Assembly: GCF_002008315.2 (NCBI RefSeq)
Contig: NZ_MVDG02000001.1
Location: 3,844,001 to 3,908,000, forward strand
Direction of reading: 5' to 3'
Length of the DNA stretch: 64,000 nt
Origin: Arthrobacter sp. KBS0703
Lineage (GTDB): Bacteria > Actinomycetota > Actinomycetes > Actinomycetales > Micrococcaceae
The translations under genes were made by a program, and so were the position numbers. Positions within the stretch are counted from its first letter, which is position 1; the number at the start of each line of letters is the position of its first letter. A model generated the notes under the pieces. That model did no database searches. It saw only the letters and a program-made list of their open reading frames with translations, and was not told the origin of the DNA. Of the stretch, positions 8,599-17,350 are shown piece after piece.

Positions 8599-8725
8599 TG
8601 TCCAGCGAACACTGGTGTTGTTGTACCTCAGGTTTCTGCACCTCAGGGGGGATTGGCAGGCCGGCGGCCATCGGCTGCGGGCCTGCTTCATTTAACACCA
8701 CCTGATCGCACAATCTGGAGGAATC

Positions 8726-10417
8726 ATGTCTTCTCGCAGGGCAGTTCTGAGGCTCGGTTTGGCGGGCACGGCAGCGTTGACCGGGGTGGCGGTGAGTGTT
8801 GGTGGGGCGGCGCCGGCCTCTTCGCTCATTACCGGGAGCCTGCTCGCACCGAAGAACACGCCAATCCCTTTCCAGGCGCTATTCCGCCGGCCCCCGGAGC
8901 TGGTGCCCTTCCAGACGGGCTTCGATGGCGGCGACCGGAAGCGGCCGTTTGCACGCTACGCACTCACCCAGAAACTCGGCCAGGCCCGGTTCCTGCCCGG
9001 TCTGTCGACCACGGTGGCCGGGTACAATGGCATCTTCCCAGGCCCCACGATCCGGGCCCGACAGGGCGCCCGGATCGAAGTGCGGATTCGCAACGCCTTC
9101 CCGCCGCTCGGCATTCTCCAGCCAGGCGCCTTCAGCACGTCCACACACCTGCACGGCTCGGCGTCCCTGCCCCAGTACGACGGCTATGCCAACGACATCA
9201 CCGTTCCCGGCAACGTCAAGAATTACCACTATCCCAACAGACAGACCGCGCGGACGCTTTGGTACCACGACCACAAGCACCACATCACCGCCCAGAATGT
9301 GTACTCGGGGCTGGCGGGGTTCTACCCGCTATCGGACCGGTTCGACCTGGCGCAGCTGCCGCAGGGGGAGTTCGACGTGCCGCTGATGCTGTCGGACGCA
9401 TTGTTCAACGCCGATGGCTCTCTGGCGTACAACGACAACGGCCAAAAGGGGCTGTGGGGTGACGTGATCATGGTCAACGGCGTGCCGTGGCCGACGATGA
9501 AGGTCAAGCCCCGCATCTATCGTTTCCGGGTGCTGGACGCCTCGATTGCACGCTCCTACCGCCCCACCCTGTCCAACGGAGAGCCCGTGTACATTGTCGG
9601 CACCGACGGGGGTATGACGCCGGTGGTGCAGGCCGTGTCGTCCTGGCGGCAGGGCACCGCGGAGCGCTACGAAATCCTGATTGACTTCCGCAAGTACAGG
9701 CCAGGCCAGAGCGTGGAACTGCGGAACCTCAGCAACAAGAACAACCTCGACTTCGCCAACACCAACAAGATCATGCGGTTCCAGGTGGTGGCCGACTCCG
9801 GTTCCGGCAAGGGGTCCATCGACGCGATCCCCGCGCGACTGGACGACGGCGGATCGCCCACCGCGTCCCGGGGCGGTATCCCCACGATGAAACTGACCCC
9901 GGAGATGGCCGTGGTGAAGCGGCAGCTCAAGTTCATGCGCCAGCACGGCCAGTGGACTATCAACGGGGTCATTTGGGACGACATAGAAAGGTCCGGGTTC
10001 ACCAAGCTCTTCGGCAACCCCCAACCAATGGCTGTCGAGCAGTGGACCATCATCAACGAGTCCGGGGGCTGGTTCCACCCGGTGCACGTCCACCTGACCG
10101 ACGCCAAAATCATCGCCCGCAACACCAACGGCGGCAAACCGTTCGCTTGGGAGGGCGGGCCCAAGGACGTCTTCTACGCCGGTGAGAACGAGTCCATCAC
10201 CACGCTGATGCAGTTCGACGTCGGACCGCGGGAGGGAGGGCGGTACATGATCCACTGCCACAACCTGGTGCACGAGGACCACGACATGATGGTGCAGTAT
10301 TCAGTGGGCGACCTGCGGACCAACAACCCCATCACCTCTGACCCGCCAATCCGCGACTCCTTGCCCGTGAACGCTTTCCCACCGGTTTACCGGCCGGCGT
10401 TTCCGGCCGGAACGTGA
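8726..10417 (+). CDS. Tat-exported multicopper oxidase (CotA/bilirubin oxidase-like), copy 1
   Basis: A 563-residue three-cupredoxin oxidase. It begins with a twin-arginine signal (SSRRAVLRLGLAGTAAL), consistent with folded export of a copper enzyme. All four copper-binding segments are present: THLHG near residue 140, WYHDHKHH near 177, HPVHVHL near 452 and HCHNLVHEDHDMM near 514, the last holding the type 1 cysteine and an axial methionine. These enzymes oxidise phenols, bilirubin or metals using oxygen. GGAGG lies 7 bases before the ATG. A close paralogue is at 24924-26663. The actual substrate cannot be read from the sequence. Confidence 0.92.
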   Translation: MSSRRAVLRLGLAGTAALTGVAVSVGGAAPASSLITGSLLAPKNTPIPFQALFRRPPELVPFQTGFDGGDRKRPFARYALTQKLGQARFLPGLSTTVAGYNGIFPGPTIRARQGARIEVRIRNAFPPLGILQPGAFSTSTHLHGSASLPQYDGYANDITVPGNVKNYHYPNRQTARTLWYHDHKHHITAQNVYSGLAGFYPLSDRFDLAQLPQGEFDVPLMLSDALFNADGSLAYNDNGQKGLWGDVIMVNGVPWPTMKVKPRIYRFRVLDASIARSYRPTLSNGEPVYIVGTDGGMTPVVQAVSSWRQGTAERYEILIDFRKYRPGQSVELRNLSNKNNLDFANTNKIMRFQVVADSGSGKGSIDAIPARLDDGGSPTASRGGIPTMKLTPEMAVVKRQLKFMRQHGQWTINGVIWDDIERSGFTKLFGNPQPMAVEQWTIINESGGWFHPVHVHLTDAKIIARNTNGGKPFAWEGGPKDVFYAGENESITTLMQFDVGPREGGRYMIHCHNLVHEDHDMMVQYSVGDLRTNNPITSDPPIRDSLPVNAFPPVYRPAFPAGT

Positions 10418-10481
10418 GCAGCGGGACTGCCCCACTCCCGTCTCCCACGTGAGAGGGAACCTTGGAGCGCGTCAGGGGTGC

Positions 10482-10520
10482 GGGGGCGGCCGGCAGGCGT
10501 TTCACGCCAGCCGCCCTCCC
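10482..10520. terminator. GC-rich hairpin between convergent genes
   Basis: An imperfect inverted repeat (GGGGGCGGC..GGC..GGCG with CGCC.GCC.GCCC) with loop TTTCA lies between the converging oxidase and esterase stops, so it could end transcription from both sides. Confidence 0.5.
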
Positions 10521-11348
10521 CTAGAGCCCCAGCAGCTCCTGCACCAGCTCGCGGCATTTCCGGTAGGACGAGGCCTTCGGGTCGATCAGCGCGAAGTGGT
10601 CACCCGGAACCTTGACCACCTGCACCGGCGCCCCTGCGGCCCGGGCGGCCGCCACATAGGCTTCCGACTGGCTCATGGGTACGGTGTCGTCCTCAAGGCC
10701 GTGGACCGCATAGACGGGAACGTCGAGCGGGACGGCGCTCATGGGATCGGCGTACTTGTGCCGCTTGGGGTACTTGCCGGACGAGCCGCCCATGAGGTTG
10801 CTCACCGCGCCGTTGCTGAGATCGAGCCAGTCGGCCTGGGCCAGGTTAAGAAGCCCGGACTGGCTGACCACGCCCGTCAGGTGCACCGCTTCGCCGTTGA
10901 GGTTCCGCAGGACCTGCCGGTCCGCGTCCGGCGCCCCGAGCCCTGCGAGCCGGTCCCGGCCGGCTGCCCAGACGGCGAGGTGGCCGCCGGCGGAGTGTCC
11001 CAGCGCCACCACACGGGAAATATCCAGGCCGTGTTCTTCGGCTATTTCGCGGAGCTTGTCGATCCCGGCGAGGACGTCTTCGAAGGTGTGCGGCCAGCCG
11101 CCGCCGTTGCCTGCCCGCCGGTATTCAAGGTTCCAGGCGGCCATCCCGTGCGCGGCGAGGTCCTTGGCCAGCGGCTCTCCCAGTTCCGCGCCGTACTGCG
11201 AGCGCCAGTAGCCGCCGTGGATGACCACCACCACGCCTCGGGTCACCGTGTGCTTGCTCCGGGACTGGGATGCTGGCGGCGGTTCCGGCAGAAAGAGCTC
11301 GCCCCATTGGCTGGGGTGGTCACCGTACTGGTACTTCTGCCGCTTCAC
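10521..11348 (-). CDS. Alpha/beta hydrolase, BD-FAE/carboxylesterase type
   Basis: A 275-residue hydrolase. The oxyanion segment HGGYW is near residue 44, the nucleophile elbow GHSAGG near 118, an acid in VHGLEDDTVP near 215, and the catalytic histidine in PGDHFAL near 250, which gives a full triad. The HGG element places it among carboxylesterase/kynurenine-formamidase-like proteins. The start is a GTG at 11348 with AAGGAGG five bases upstream. No signal peptide. A 46-codon open frame ends across its start but has no evidence of being a gene. Natural substrate unknown. Confidence 0.88.
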   Translation of the reverse strand: MKRQKYQYGDHPSQWGELFLPEPPPASQSRSKHTVTRGVVVVIHGGYWRSQYGAELGEPLAKDLAAHGMAAWNLEYRRAGNGGGWPHTFEDVLAGIDKLREIAEEHGLDISRVVALGHSAGGHLAVWAAGRDRLAGLGAPDADRQVLRNLNGEAVHLTGVVSQSGLLNLAQADWLDLSNGAVSNLMGGSSGKYPKRHKYADPMSAVPLDVPVYAVHGLEDDTVPMSQSEAYVAAARAAGAPVQVVKVPGDHFALIDPKASSYRKCRELVQELLGL

Positions 11349-11558
11349 TGCATCCTCCTTGGGTCCCGGTGAACAGGACGGCGTCCAGCGCCGCCAGGTT
11401 CACCACTGCCGCAGCGCCCGGCAGTCCATTGGACAGCAGGGCACGACGGCGCACATCAGCCATGTGCCGAGCCTACAGGGGAGCCGGTCCCGCCGGGCGG
11501 AAGCCACCGCCGCGACGGGGCAGGCGGCCAGGTTTCAGGAATGACGACGGCGGCTGGC

Positions 11559-11579
11559 GGCGGGGGTGTCACCCCCGCC
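11559..11579. other. Hairpin upstream of the RelA/SpoT-domain gene
   Basis: GGCGGGGGT and ACCCCCGCC form a 9-bp perfect stem with a 3-base loop, 31 bp before the next start codon. It may act on initiation of that gene or end an upstream transcript. Confidence 0.35.
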
Positions 11580-11609
11580 GGCGTCGCACCCCCTTGATAG
11601 TTTGGAACC

Positions 11610-12716
11610 ATGGCAAGCAACTGGGATCGCCTGGACGTCAGTCAGCGCGACTCCGTGCAGGAAAACGTAGAGCTCTACGAGCGAGTCCGGCCTGCCCTGA
11701 AGCTGGTCACCCGCGAGGTCCTGCAGACCCTCCGGACAATGCTCAAGGACACCGAAGTCACGCCGCTGTTCGTCACCGGCCGCACCAAGTCCGTGGAGTC
11801 CTTCCGGGAGAAAATCTCCCGCACCGAAGAGCCGCTGGAACCGGGCGACCCACGGGCGCTGAAGTTCCCCGATCCGTTCCGCACCCTCAACGACATGGTG
11901 GGCGTCCGCGTCATCACCAAGCTGCCGGCCGAAAACGCCGCCGTGGCCAACCTCATCAAGCGCCAGCGGCAACTCTTCGACTGCCGCGGCGACCGTGAGA
12001 AGGACATCGGCTCCATCGAGTCCGGGACGTACGGCTACTCCAGCCGCCACCTCATCCTGCGGACCATCCAGAACGAGGCCGTCAAGGACTACCAGCAGGT
12101 CTTCAACCCGGAGGCGCAGCCCAACGGCAGCTACTTCTTCGAATGCCAGATCCGCACCGTGTTTGCGCATGCGTGGAGCGAAATAGAGCATGACATCCGG
12201 TTCAAGGCCGAGGACCCGCGGGCCTGGACCCCGCACTTCGACCGCCAGTTCACCGCCACCGCCGCCATGCTCGAAACGGTGGAGACCGCATTCGCCGACC
12301 TTCATGAACGCTACGAGGAGGTCCGCGGCTACTGGGACATGGACGGCGAGGGCTCGGCGCAGCTCACGCCCAACCGCATCCGCGACGTCTGGCGCACGCT
12401 GCTTCCGCACGTGGACCGTAAAGTAGATGACGACTGGGGATGGGCCGCCGAGCTCATGGCAGCCCACGGCCTCAACCAGACCGTGCAGCTCGCCGGCCTG
12501 CTCAGCGCCAACCGGATCACCGAGGTCCGCAAGGCCCTGGACCACCGCTACTCCCCCGGCCCGGACCGGCTGCTGGACGACCTCCTCCTCTGGCAGTACG
12601 GCACCAAGCACATTGACCTCACAGCCGAGGCGCCCGACGCCGTTCCGCACCCCCGGCGCGACAGCCTCCAGCGGCGGCTGAAGCAGATCGAGCGCTACCG
12701 CCAGACCAAGAAATAG
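11610..12716 (+). CDS. RelA/SpoT nucleotidyltransferase-domain protein (putative small alarmone synthetase)
   Basis: A 368-residue protein with a RelA/SpoT synthetase fold: the region FVTGRTKSVESFREKI near residue 52, MVGVRVITKLP near 95, GYSSRHLIL near 140 and FECQIRTVFAHAWSEIEHDIRF near 175, which carry the family's nucleotide-binding and catalytic positions. No HD hydrolase domain precedes it and no TGS/ACT regulatory domain follows, so it is a stand-alone enzyme, longer than typical small alarmone synthetases. The C-terminal 130 residues are helical and unassigned. There is no clear ribosome site; TTGATAGTTT just upstream could be a -10 region of a nearly leaderless transcript. The SulP gene starts six bases after its stop. 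Confidence 0.85.
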   Translation: MASNWDRLDVSQRDSVQENVELYERVRPALKLVTREVLQTLRTMLKDTEVTPLFVTGRTKSVESFREKISRTEEPLEPGDPRALKFPDPFRTLNDMVGVRVITKLPAENAAVANLIKRQRQLFDCRGDREKDIGSIESGTYGYSSRHLILRTIQNEAVKDYQQVFNPEAQPNGSYFFECQIRTVFAHAWSEIEHDIRFKAEDPRAWTPHFDRQFTATAAMLETVETAFADLHERYEEVRGYWDMDGEGSAQLTPNRIRDVWRTLLPHVDRKVDDDWGWAAELMAAHGLNQTVQLAGLLSANRITEVRKALDHRYSPGPDRLLDDLLLWQYGTKHIDLTAEAPDAVPHPRRDSLQRRLKQIERYRQTKK

Positions 12717-12722
12717 GGATCC

Positions 12723-14225
12723 ATGAAGCCCGAACAGCTCCAGTCCGTCCGGGCAACACTGCGCTCCCCGCGCCGGCTCAAAACCGAGGCCCTGGCCGGC
12801 CTGGTGGTGGCCCTCGCGCTCATCCCGGAGGCCATCGCGTTCTCCGTGATCGCAGGCGTGGACCCCCGGATCGGCCTGTTTGCGTCCTTCACCATGGCCG
12901 TGACCATCTCCTTCGTCGGCGGCCGTCCCGCCATGATTTCCGCGGCCACCGGCGCCGTGGCCCTGGTGATCGCCCCGCTGATGCGCAGCCACGGGCTGGA
13001 CTACCTGATTTCCGCGGTGATCCTGGCTGGCGTCTTCCAGATCCTCCTGGCGGTCCTCGGCGTCACCCGGCTGATGCGCTTCATCCCCCGTTCGGTGATG
13101 GTGGGCTTCGTCAACGCCCTGGCCATCCTGGTATTCATGGCCCAGCTTCCTGAGCTCATCGGCGTCCCGTGGCCGGTGTATCCGCTGGTGGCCGCGGGCC
13201 TGCTGATCGTCGTCGGCGTTCCCCGGATTACGACGGCGGTACCGTCGCCGCTGGTGGCGATCGTGCTGCTGACCCTGTTGGCCGTCCTGGCGGGAATCAA
13301 TGTCCCCGCCGTCCGGGACAAGGGACAGCTGCCCGAAAGCCTGCCCTCGCTGTTCGTGCCCCACGTGCCGCTGACCCTGGAGACGTTCCAGACCATCGCC
13401 CCGTTTGCACTGTCCATGGCGCTCGTGGGGCTGCTGGAATCACTCATGACGGCCAAGCTCGTGGACGACATCACGGACACCCGCTCCAACAAGACCCGCG
13501 AGTCCTGGGGCCAGGGCGTGGCCAACATTGTGACGGGGTTCCTGGGCGGCATGGGCGGCTGCGCGGTGATCGGCCAGACCATGATCAACGTCAAGGGCTC
13601 CGGCGCGCGGAGCCGGGTTTCCACGTTCCTCGCCGGCGCGTTCCTGCTGGTGCTGGTGGTGACGCTGGGCGACGTCGTGGGCCTCATCCCGATGGCCGCG
13701 CTGGTGGCCGTGATGATCTTCGTCTCGGCCATCACCTTTGACTGGCACTCGGTTGCCCCGAAAACCCTGAAGCGGATGCCGCGCTCCGAAACGGCCGTCA
13801 TGCTGATCACCGTCGCCACCGTGGTGGTGACACACAACCTGGCGATCGGCGTCGGCGCCGGGGTGCTCGCCGCGATGGCGATGTTCGCCCGGCGGGTTGC
13901 CCACTTTGCCACAGTGGAACGGACCGAGGTGGAGCTGAACGGCCGGACCGTGGCCACGTACACCGTGGACGGCGAGCTGTTCTTTGCGTCGTCGAATGAC
14001 CTCTACACCCAGTTCGATTACGCCCGGGACTCGGAGCCGCACGTCGCCGGAGTGGTGATCGACCTGCACGCCTCGCACCTTTGGGACGCCTCCACCATCG
14101 CTGTGCTGGACGCCGTGACAGAGAAGTACCGCAGGCACGGCCGGGACGTCGAACTGATCGGACTGAATGCGGCCAGCATCCAGATGCGCGAACGCCTCGC
14201 GGGCAAGCTCAACGCCGGCCACTAA
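12723..14225 (+). CDS. SulP-family anion transporter with C-terminal STAS domain
   Basis: A 500-residue SLC26/SulP transporter. The N-terminal 390 residues hold about ten to fourteen hydrophobic segments, including the conserved first-helix region GLVVALALIPEAIAFSVIAGVDP and GGMGGCAVIGQTMINVKGSGARSR. A cytoplasmic STAS domain occupies about residues 405-500 (GELFFASSNDLYTQF, VIDLHASHLWDASTIAVLD). Family members move sulfate, bicarbonate or dicarboxylates; which one cannot be told here. It is six bases downstream of the RelA/SpoT-domain gene, suggesting co-expression and a possible tie between stress signalling and anion uptake. Confidence 0.9.
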   Translation: MKPEQLQSVRATLRSPRRLKTEALAGLVVALALIPEAIAFSVIAGVDPRIGLFASFTMAVTISFVGGRPAMISAATGAVALVIAPLMRSHGLDYLISAVILAGVFQILLAVLGVTRLMRFIPRSVMVGFVNALAILVFMAQLPELIGVPWPVYPLVAAGLLIVVGVPRITTAVPSPLVAIVLLTLLAVLAGINVPAVRDKGQLPESLPSLFVPHVPLTLETFQTIAPFALSMALVGLLESLMTAKLVDDITDTRSNKTRESWGQGVANIVTGFLGGMGGCAVIGQTMINVKGSGARSRVSTFLAGAFLLVLVVTLGDVVGLIPMAALVAVMIFVSAITFDWHSVAPKTLKRMPRSETAVMLITVATVVVTHNLAIGVGAGVLAAMAMFARRVAHFATVERTEVELNGRTVATYTVDGELFFASSNDLYTQFDYARDSEPHVAGVVIDLHASHLWDASTIAVLDAVTEKYRRHGRDVELIGLNAASIQMRERLAGKLNAGH

Positions 14226-14317
14226 GGGACCGCAGGGTGCCGTTACCTTAATGTGACATTCGGAAGAGCCTCCCGTACCGTGGAAAAGGTGCCCTTTTCA
14301 CCGAAGAGGGCATTCCC

Positions 14318-14514
14318 GCGCTGATTGCCTAACTCTGCCGCAGCCCGGGATCCGTTCGCAGACCATGTCCGGCAGAGACGGGGAAACCAATTTTCGGCCC
14401 GCTTGAACGGGCCTTGGGGTGAAGCCGCGCAGCTCCTGCTTCTGTTCAGGACGTGCGGCCGGGTGTCTCCCATCCGAATCCGACAGCTCACCTCGCAGGC
14501 ATCGGGAGAGGCTC
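14318..14514 (+). promoter_or_regulatory. c-di-AMP riboswitch (ydaO-yuaA type)
   Basis: The region shows the conserved blocks of the class in order: GATCCGTTCGCAGACC, GTCCGGCAGAGACGGGGAAACC, GGGGTGAAGC and CCGAATCCGACAGCTCACCT followed by CGCAGGC. In actinobacteria this class usually precedes genes for secreted cell-wall hydrolases and turns them off when c-di-AMP is high, and such a gene follows here. The 3' end runs directly into adapter sequence, so the expression platform and ribosome site are missing. Edges are approximate. Confidence 0.88.
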
Positions 14515-14533
14515 AGATGTGTATAAGAGACAG
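14515..14533 (+). other. Library adapter: Tn5 mosaic end between riboswitch and gene
   Basis: A full 19-bp AGATGTGTATAAGAGACAG. It replaces the ribosome site and start codon of the downstream gene, so an unknown number of native bases is missing at this join. Confidence 0.95.
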
Positions 14534-14534
14534 T

Positions 14535-15299
14535 ATCCTTGGCCGCCGCCGCGCAGCCGCCACCCGCTCGAATCCGCTCGTTTCGGCCTCCCGCGCCGTC
14601 ACGGCCGGAGGACTGGGACGCCAGACCGCCGTCATCCTCGCGGCGTCGGGGCTTGCCTTCACCGGAAGCATCGCCGCGAATGCCGCCAACGGACCCGCAC
14701 AGCAGGACGCGGCCCCGGCCGCCGCACCCGCCGCGGCACCCGAGGCTGTCAGCCAGGCGCAGGCTCCGCTGAGTGCGGACTCCAGCGTCCGGATTGACTA
14801 CGAGCGCCCCATCGTAAAATCCACCCCGGCTCCCGTCGTGGAAGCCCCGGTCGTGGAGGCGCCGCCCGTGGCAGAGACTCCGGCGCCCGTGGCCGCACCC
14901 GTCGCTGCTCCGGCTCCGGCGAAAATCACCGTCCAGGCCGCGGCGGCTCCGGCCAAGGCCCCTGCGGCTGCCGCCGGCAGCGTCAACGCCTCCATGGTCT
15001 CGTCCGCCTACGCCCAGCTGGGCATCACCCAAGACTGCACCGCCATGGTTGAAAAGGCACTGGGCGCCTCCGGGATCCCGGTGGGCGACCTCGCCCCGAT
15101 GCAGTTCATGAACTACGGAAGCGTCGTCTCCACCCCCCAGCCCGGCGACATGGTGGTCCAGTCCGGCCACGTGGGAATCTTCGTCGGCAACGGCAATGTT
15201 CTCAGCGGTGGCATGAACGGCTCCAACCAGACCGTGGTTCACCCGCTGTCCTGGCTGACCGCCACGGGCCCGGTCACGTTCGTGCGGGCCGCGGCTTAA
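14535..15299 (+). CDS. Secreted NlpC/P60-like cell-wall protein, start lost at adapter
   Basis: About 254 residues remain. The beginning (ILGRRRAAATRSNPLVSASR, then a hydrophobic stretch ending near ANAANG) looks like an export signal. A long Ala/Pro/Val-rich linker covers about residues 55-140. The C-terminal 110 residues resemble a circularly simple NlpC/P60 or CHAP-type domain, with a candidate catalytic cysteine in QDCTAMVEKALG and histidine in PGDMVVQSGHVGIFVGNG. Such proteins cut peptidoglycan peptides. A c-di-AMP riboswitch directly upstream agrees with a wall-hydrolase role. The start codon was removed by the adapter at 14515-14533, so the first few residues are unknown. Confidence 0.8.
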   Translation: MLGRRRAAATRSNPLVSASRAVTAGGLGRQTAVILAASGLAFTGSIAANAANGPAQQDAAPAAAPAAAPEAVSQAQAPLSADSSVRIDYERPIVKSTPAPVVEAPVVEAPPVAETPAPVAAPVAAPAPAKITVQAAAAPAKAPAAAAGSVNASMVSSAYAQLGITQDCTAMVEKALGASGIPVGDLAPMQFMNYGSVVSTPQPGDMVVQSGHVGIFVGNGNVLSGGMNGSNQTVVHPLSWLTATGPVTFVRAAA

Positions 15300-15345
15300 C
15301 AGCGCCACAACATGCATTCAGCGGGGCTCTTAGGGCACCGCGTGG

Positions 15346-15392
15346 AGGGCCGGTGTTCCGCTGCCTTGGGGGCAGCGGAGCGCCGGCCCTTT
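15346..15392 (+). terminator. Strong intrinsic-type terminator after the NlpC/P60-like gene
   Basis: A 20-bp stem (AGGGCCGG..TTCCGCTGCC with its complement) contains only two G-T pairs, with a five-base loop and a short T-run. It starts 46 bp after the stop codon. Confidence 0.8.
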
Positions 15393-15509
15393 CACTGTCC
15401 CGCCGCAGCATCCGGGGATGCGCACCAAATCCCCCTGCACCAGCCGCGGACTAATCAGTATGCTGACAGAACAGCCATTACGACGGCCCGCCACCGGGAG
15501 GAAAAGACC

Positions 15510-16031
15510 GTGAATGAGAGCAACATCGACGGCGGAACCATCGATGACAATTCGTTGTCCGCGTACTTGCACAGCCATCTGATAGCGGCAGCCGCCGGAG
15601 AGCGCCTCTTCGAACAGGCGGCCAAAACCTGGGACGGCACGCCGCACGGCACCACCCTCAGCCACCTTGCCGCGGAAGTGAGCGCGGACAAGGCAGCGCT
15701 CCACGAGTTCTCCGACCTGATGCATCTGCACATGCCGGCCTACAAGAAGCCGTTGTCGTGGATCAGCGCCCAGATCGGCAAACTGGATCCGCTGAATCCG
15801 CTGCACTCCCCCGACGGAGCCACAGGTCAGCTCGCCCTCGAAGGACTCATCAGCGCGGTCACCGGAAAGTCCCTGCTCTGGAAGTCGCTGATCATCCTCT
15901 CCCGCACGGACGGGCGCATCGACCCCGACACGGTCAACCGCTTCCTGGACCGCGCAAACGAGCAAATCCGGGAACTGGAGGCCCTTCTGCTCGACACGAC
16001 GCCGGAGCGCCTCTCCACGTCTGACGGATAG
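15510..16031 (+). CDS. Uncharacterised helical protein
   Basis: A 173-residue protein without membrane segments or signal peptide. Its composition is rich in alanine, leucine, histidine and acidic residues, consistent with a helical bundle; the stretches SLSAYLHSHLIAAAAGERLF and HLAAEVSADKAALHEFSDLM read as amphipathic helices and slightly recall ferritin-like or DUF892-like proteins, but metal-ligand spacing is not convincing. The GTG at 15510 follows GGGAGG at a good distance; ATG at 15513-15520 is out of frame. It stands alone between a terminator and a convergent diguanylate cyclase gene. I do not recognise a function. Confidence 0.65.
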   Translation: MNESNIDGGTIDDNSLSAYLHSHLIAAAAGERLFEQAAKTWDGTPHGTTLSHLAAEVSADKAALHEFSDLMHLHMPAYKKPLSWISAQIGKLDPLNPLHSPDGATGQLALEGLISAVTGKSLLWKSLIILSRTDGRIDPDTVNRFLDRANEQIRELEALLLDTTPERLSTSDG

Positions 16032-16054
16032 GGGCTTCCTGGGCCGTGGCCCGG

Positions 16055-17194
16055 TCACCCTTGGACGGTTCGGTTCCGCCCCTGCGATTTTGCCTCGTAC
16101 AGGGCGACGTCGGCGGCGGCGATCAGCTCGTCCAGGTCTTCCGTCCCTGCCGTGAATTTGGAGAGGCCGTAGCTGACGGTGGGCATCCGGAGCACCTCCG
16201 GTATGGCATATCTGGCAAGCCGCCGGCTGATCTCCGTGGTGATGGTCTCGGCCTGGCGCGGACCAACGCCCGGGATCATGAGGATGAACTCCTCTCCGCC
16301 GTATCGCCCCACAAGGTCCGTGGAGCGGACCGTCTCCTTGCAGGCATCGGCGAACGCCTGCAAGGCAAGGTCGCCGGCCGCGTGGCCGAAGGTGTCATTG
16401 ACTGTCTTGAAGTGGTCCAGATCGGCAAGGATCAGCGTTCCGGACGTGTCGAGCTGCCTGCAGCGGTCCATCTCAGCCGCCGCCAGCTCAATGAACGCGC
16501 TGCGGTTGAGGAGGCCGGTCAGGCCGTCCTCCCTGGCCACGGTCTGGAGTGCCCGCGTCTGCTGCTCCGTGCTGAGTTCGGCCATGCTGAAGGAGCCGAC
16601 CACCAGGAACACCATGGTGACTAGCGTGGTCACGGAGGATCCGAAGTAGGTGACAAACGTCGGACCGGCCGGACCTTCCGCGATGAAGATCGCCAGACGG
16701 CCCACGTAGAAGACGGCGACGCCTCCGGCAGCTATGGCCGTTGGTATCCGCACCCGGGAGTAGCCGGGCTCCAGCTGCCACAGCTCGCGGGAAGCCAGGC
16801 CAATGAAGAGGCACATGGAGCCCAGGAATACAGCACCCCCGGCCCATGTATTGGATCCCGGATTGTCCAGGGCTGCGGCAATGCCCGCGATGCCCGGGAC
16901 GGCGACGGAGAGCCAGACGTTGCATTTAAGCATCCGGAGCGAACGCGCAGCGGCCCAGACACTCGCCACCCCGGCAATGAGCAGGACGTTTCCCAGCGGG
17001 TTGGCCCACACCTGGTGGGGTGTTCCGTCCAGGAGGAAGCTTGCCGCGCCCGCGAGAAACAGCAGCAGGGCCACGCACCACCAGCCACTGTATGCGGAAC
17101 GGGTGGTGCGGAACGCGGAGAAGTAGAACAGGATGCCCATGACTAAAGCCATCACGCTGAAGGCAACGCGGAGTGTTGCCGTGTCTAGGATCAT
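16055..17194 (-). CDS. Membrane diguanylate cyclase (GGDEF domain)
   Basis: A 379-residue protein with seven or so hydrophobic segments in residues 1-210 and a GGDEF domain in the last 165. The active-site loop is RYGGEEF, and RSTD five residues before it is a product-inhibition I-site. The segment DGLTGLLNRSAF and LADLDHFKTVND are the standard substrate and metal-binding parts. It should make c-di-GMP in response to a membrane-sensed signal and be feedback inhibited. The ATG at 17194 is chosen because it begins just before the first membrane helix; earlier ATGs at 17209 and 17290 are possible. Confidence 0.9.
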   Translation of the reverse strand: MILDTATLRVAFSVMALVMGILFYFSAFRTTRSAYSGWWCVALLLFLAGAASFLLDGTPHQVWANPLGNVLLIAGVASVWAAARSLRMLKCNVWLSVAVPGIAGIAAALDNPGSNTWAGGAVFLGSMCLFIGLASRELWQLEPGYSRVRIPTAIAAGGVAVFYVGRLAIFIAEGPAGPTFVTYFGSSVTTLVTMVFLVVGSFSMAELSTEQQTRALQTVAREDGLTGLLNRSAFIELAAAEMDRCRQLDTSGTLILADLDHFKTVNDTFGHAAGDLALQAFADACKETVRSTDLVGRYGGEEFILMIPGVGPRQAETITTEISRRLARYAIPEVLRMPTVSYGLSKFTAGTEDLDELIAAADVALYEAKSQGRNRTVQG

Positions 17195-17350
17195 TTCCGC
17201 CCCCTGCATCGCGATCCAGTGCAACCCAGTATCGCACCCGCACTGCGCCAGCGATGAGTCTGCCGCCGACTGATTCTGCGCGGCCGACACATTTGTCTGA
17301 CATCAGTCACGAATTGGTTTGGGGCGGCTGTTCAGTGCCAGCATTATTGA

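Larger units (their letters stand above)
8159..8725. other. 567-bp divergent intergenic region
   Basis: This region separates the leftward desaturase operon from the rightward multicopper oxidase gene. It holds a near-palindrome TAAGTGTACTTA around 8296-8308, a strong hairpin at 8468-8500 and an element at 8582-8598 shared with the second multicopper oxidase. Open frames across 8290-8538 have no family resemblance and I do not call them genes. Confidence 0.6.

Noticed and set aside
11322..11463. A 46-codon minus-strand frame starting MADVRRRALLSNG upstream of the esterase
   Set aside because: Codon use looks plausible but there is no ribosome site or similarity, and it ends inside the esterase gene; too weak to call.
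11535..13364. 609-codon minus-strand frame opposite the RelA/SpoT and SulP genes
   Set aside because: Shadow frame; the plus strand holds two conserved proteins with normal motifs.
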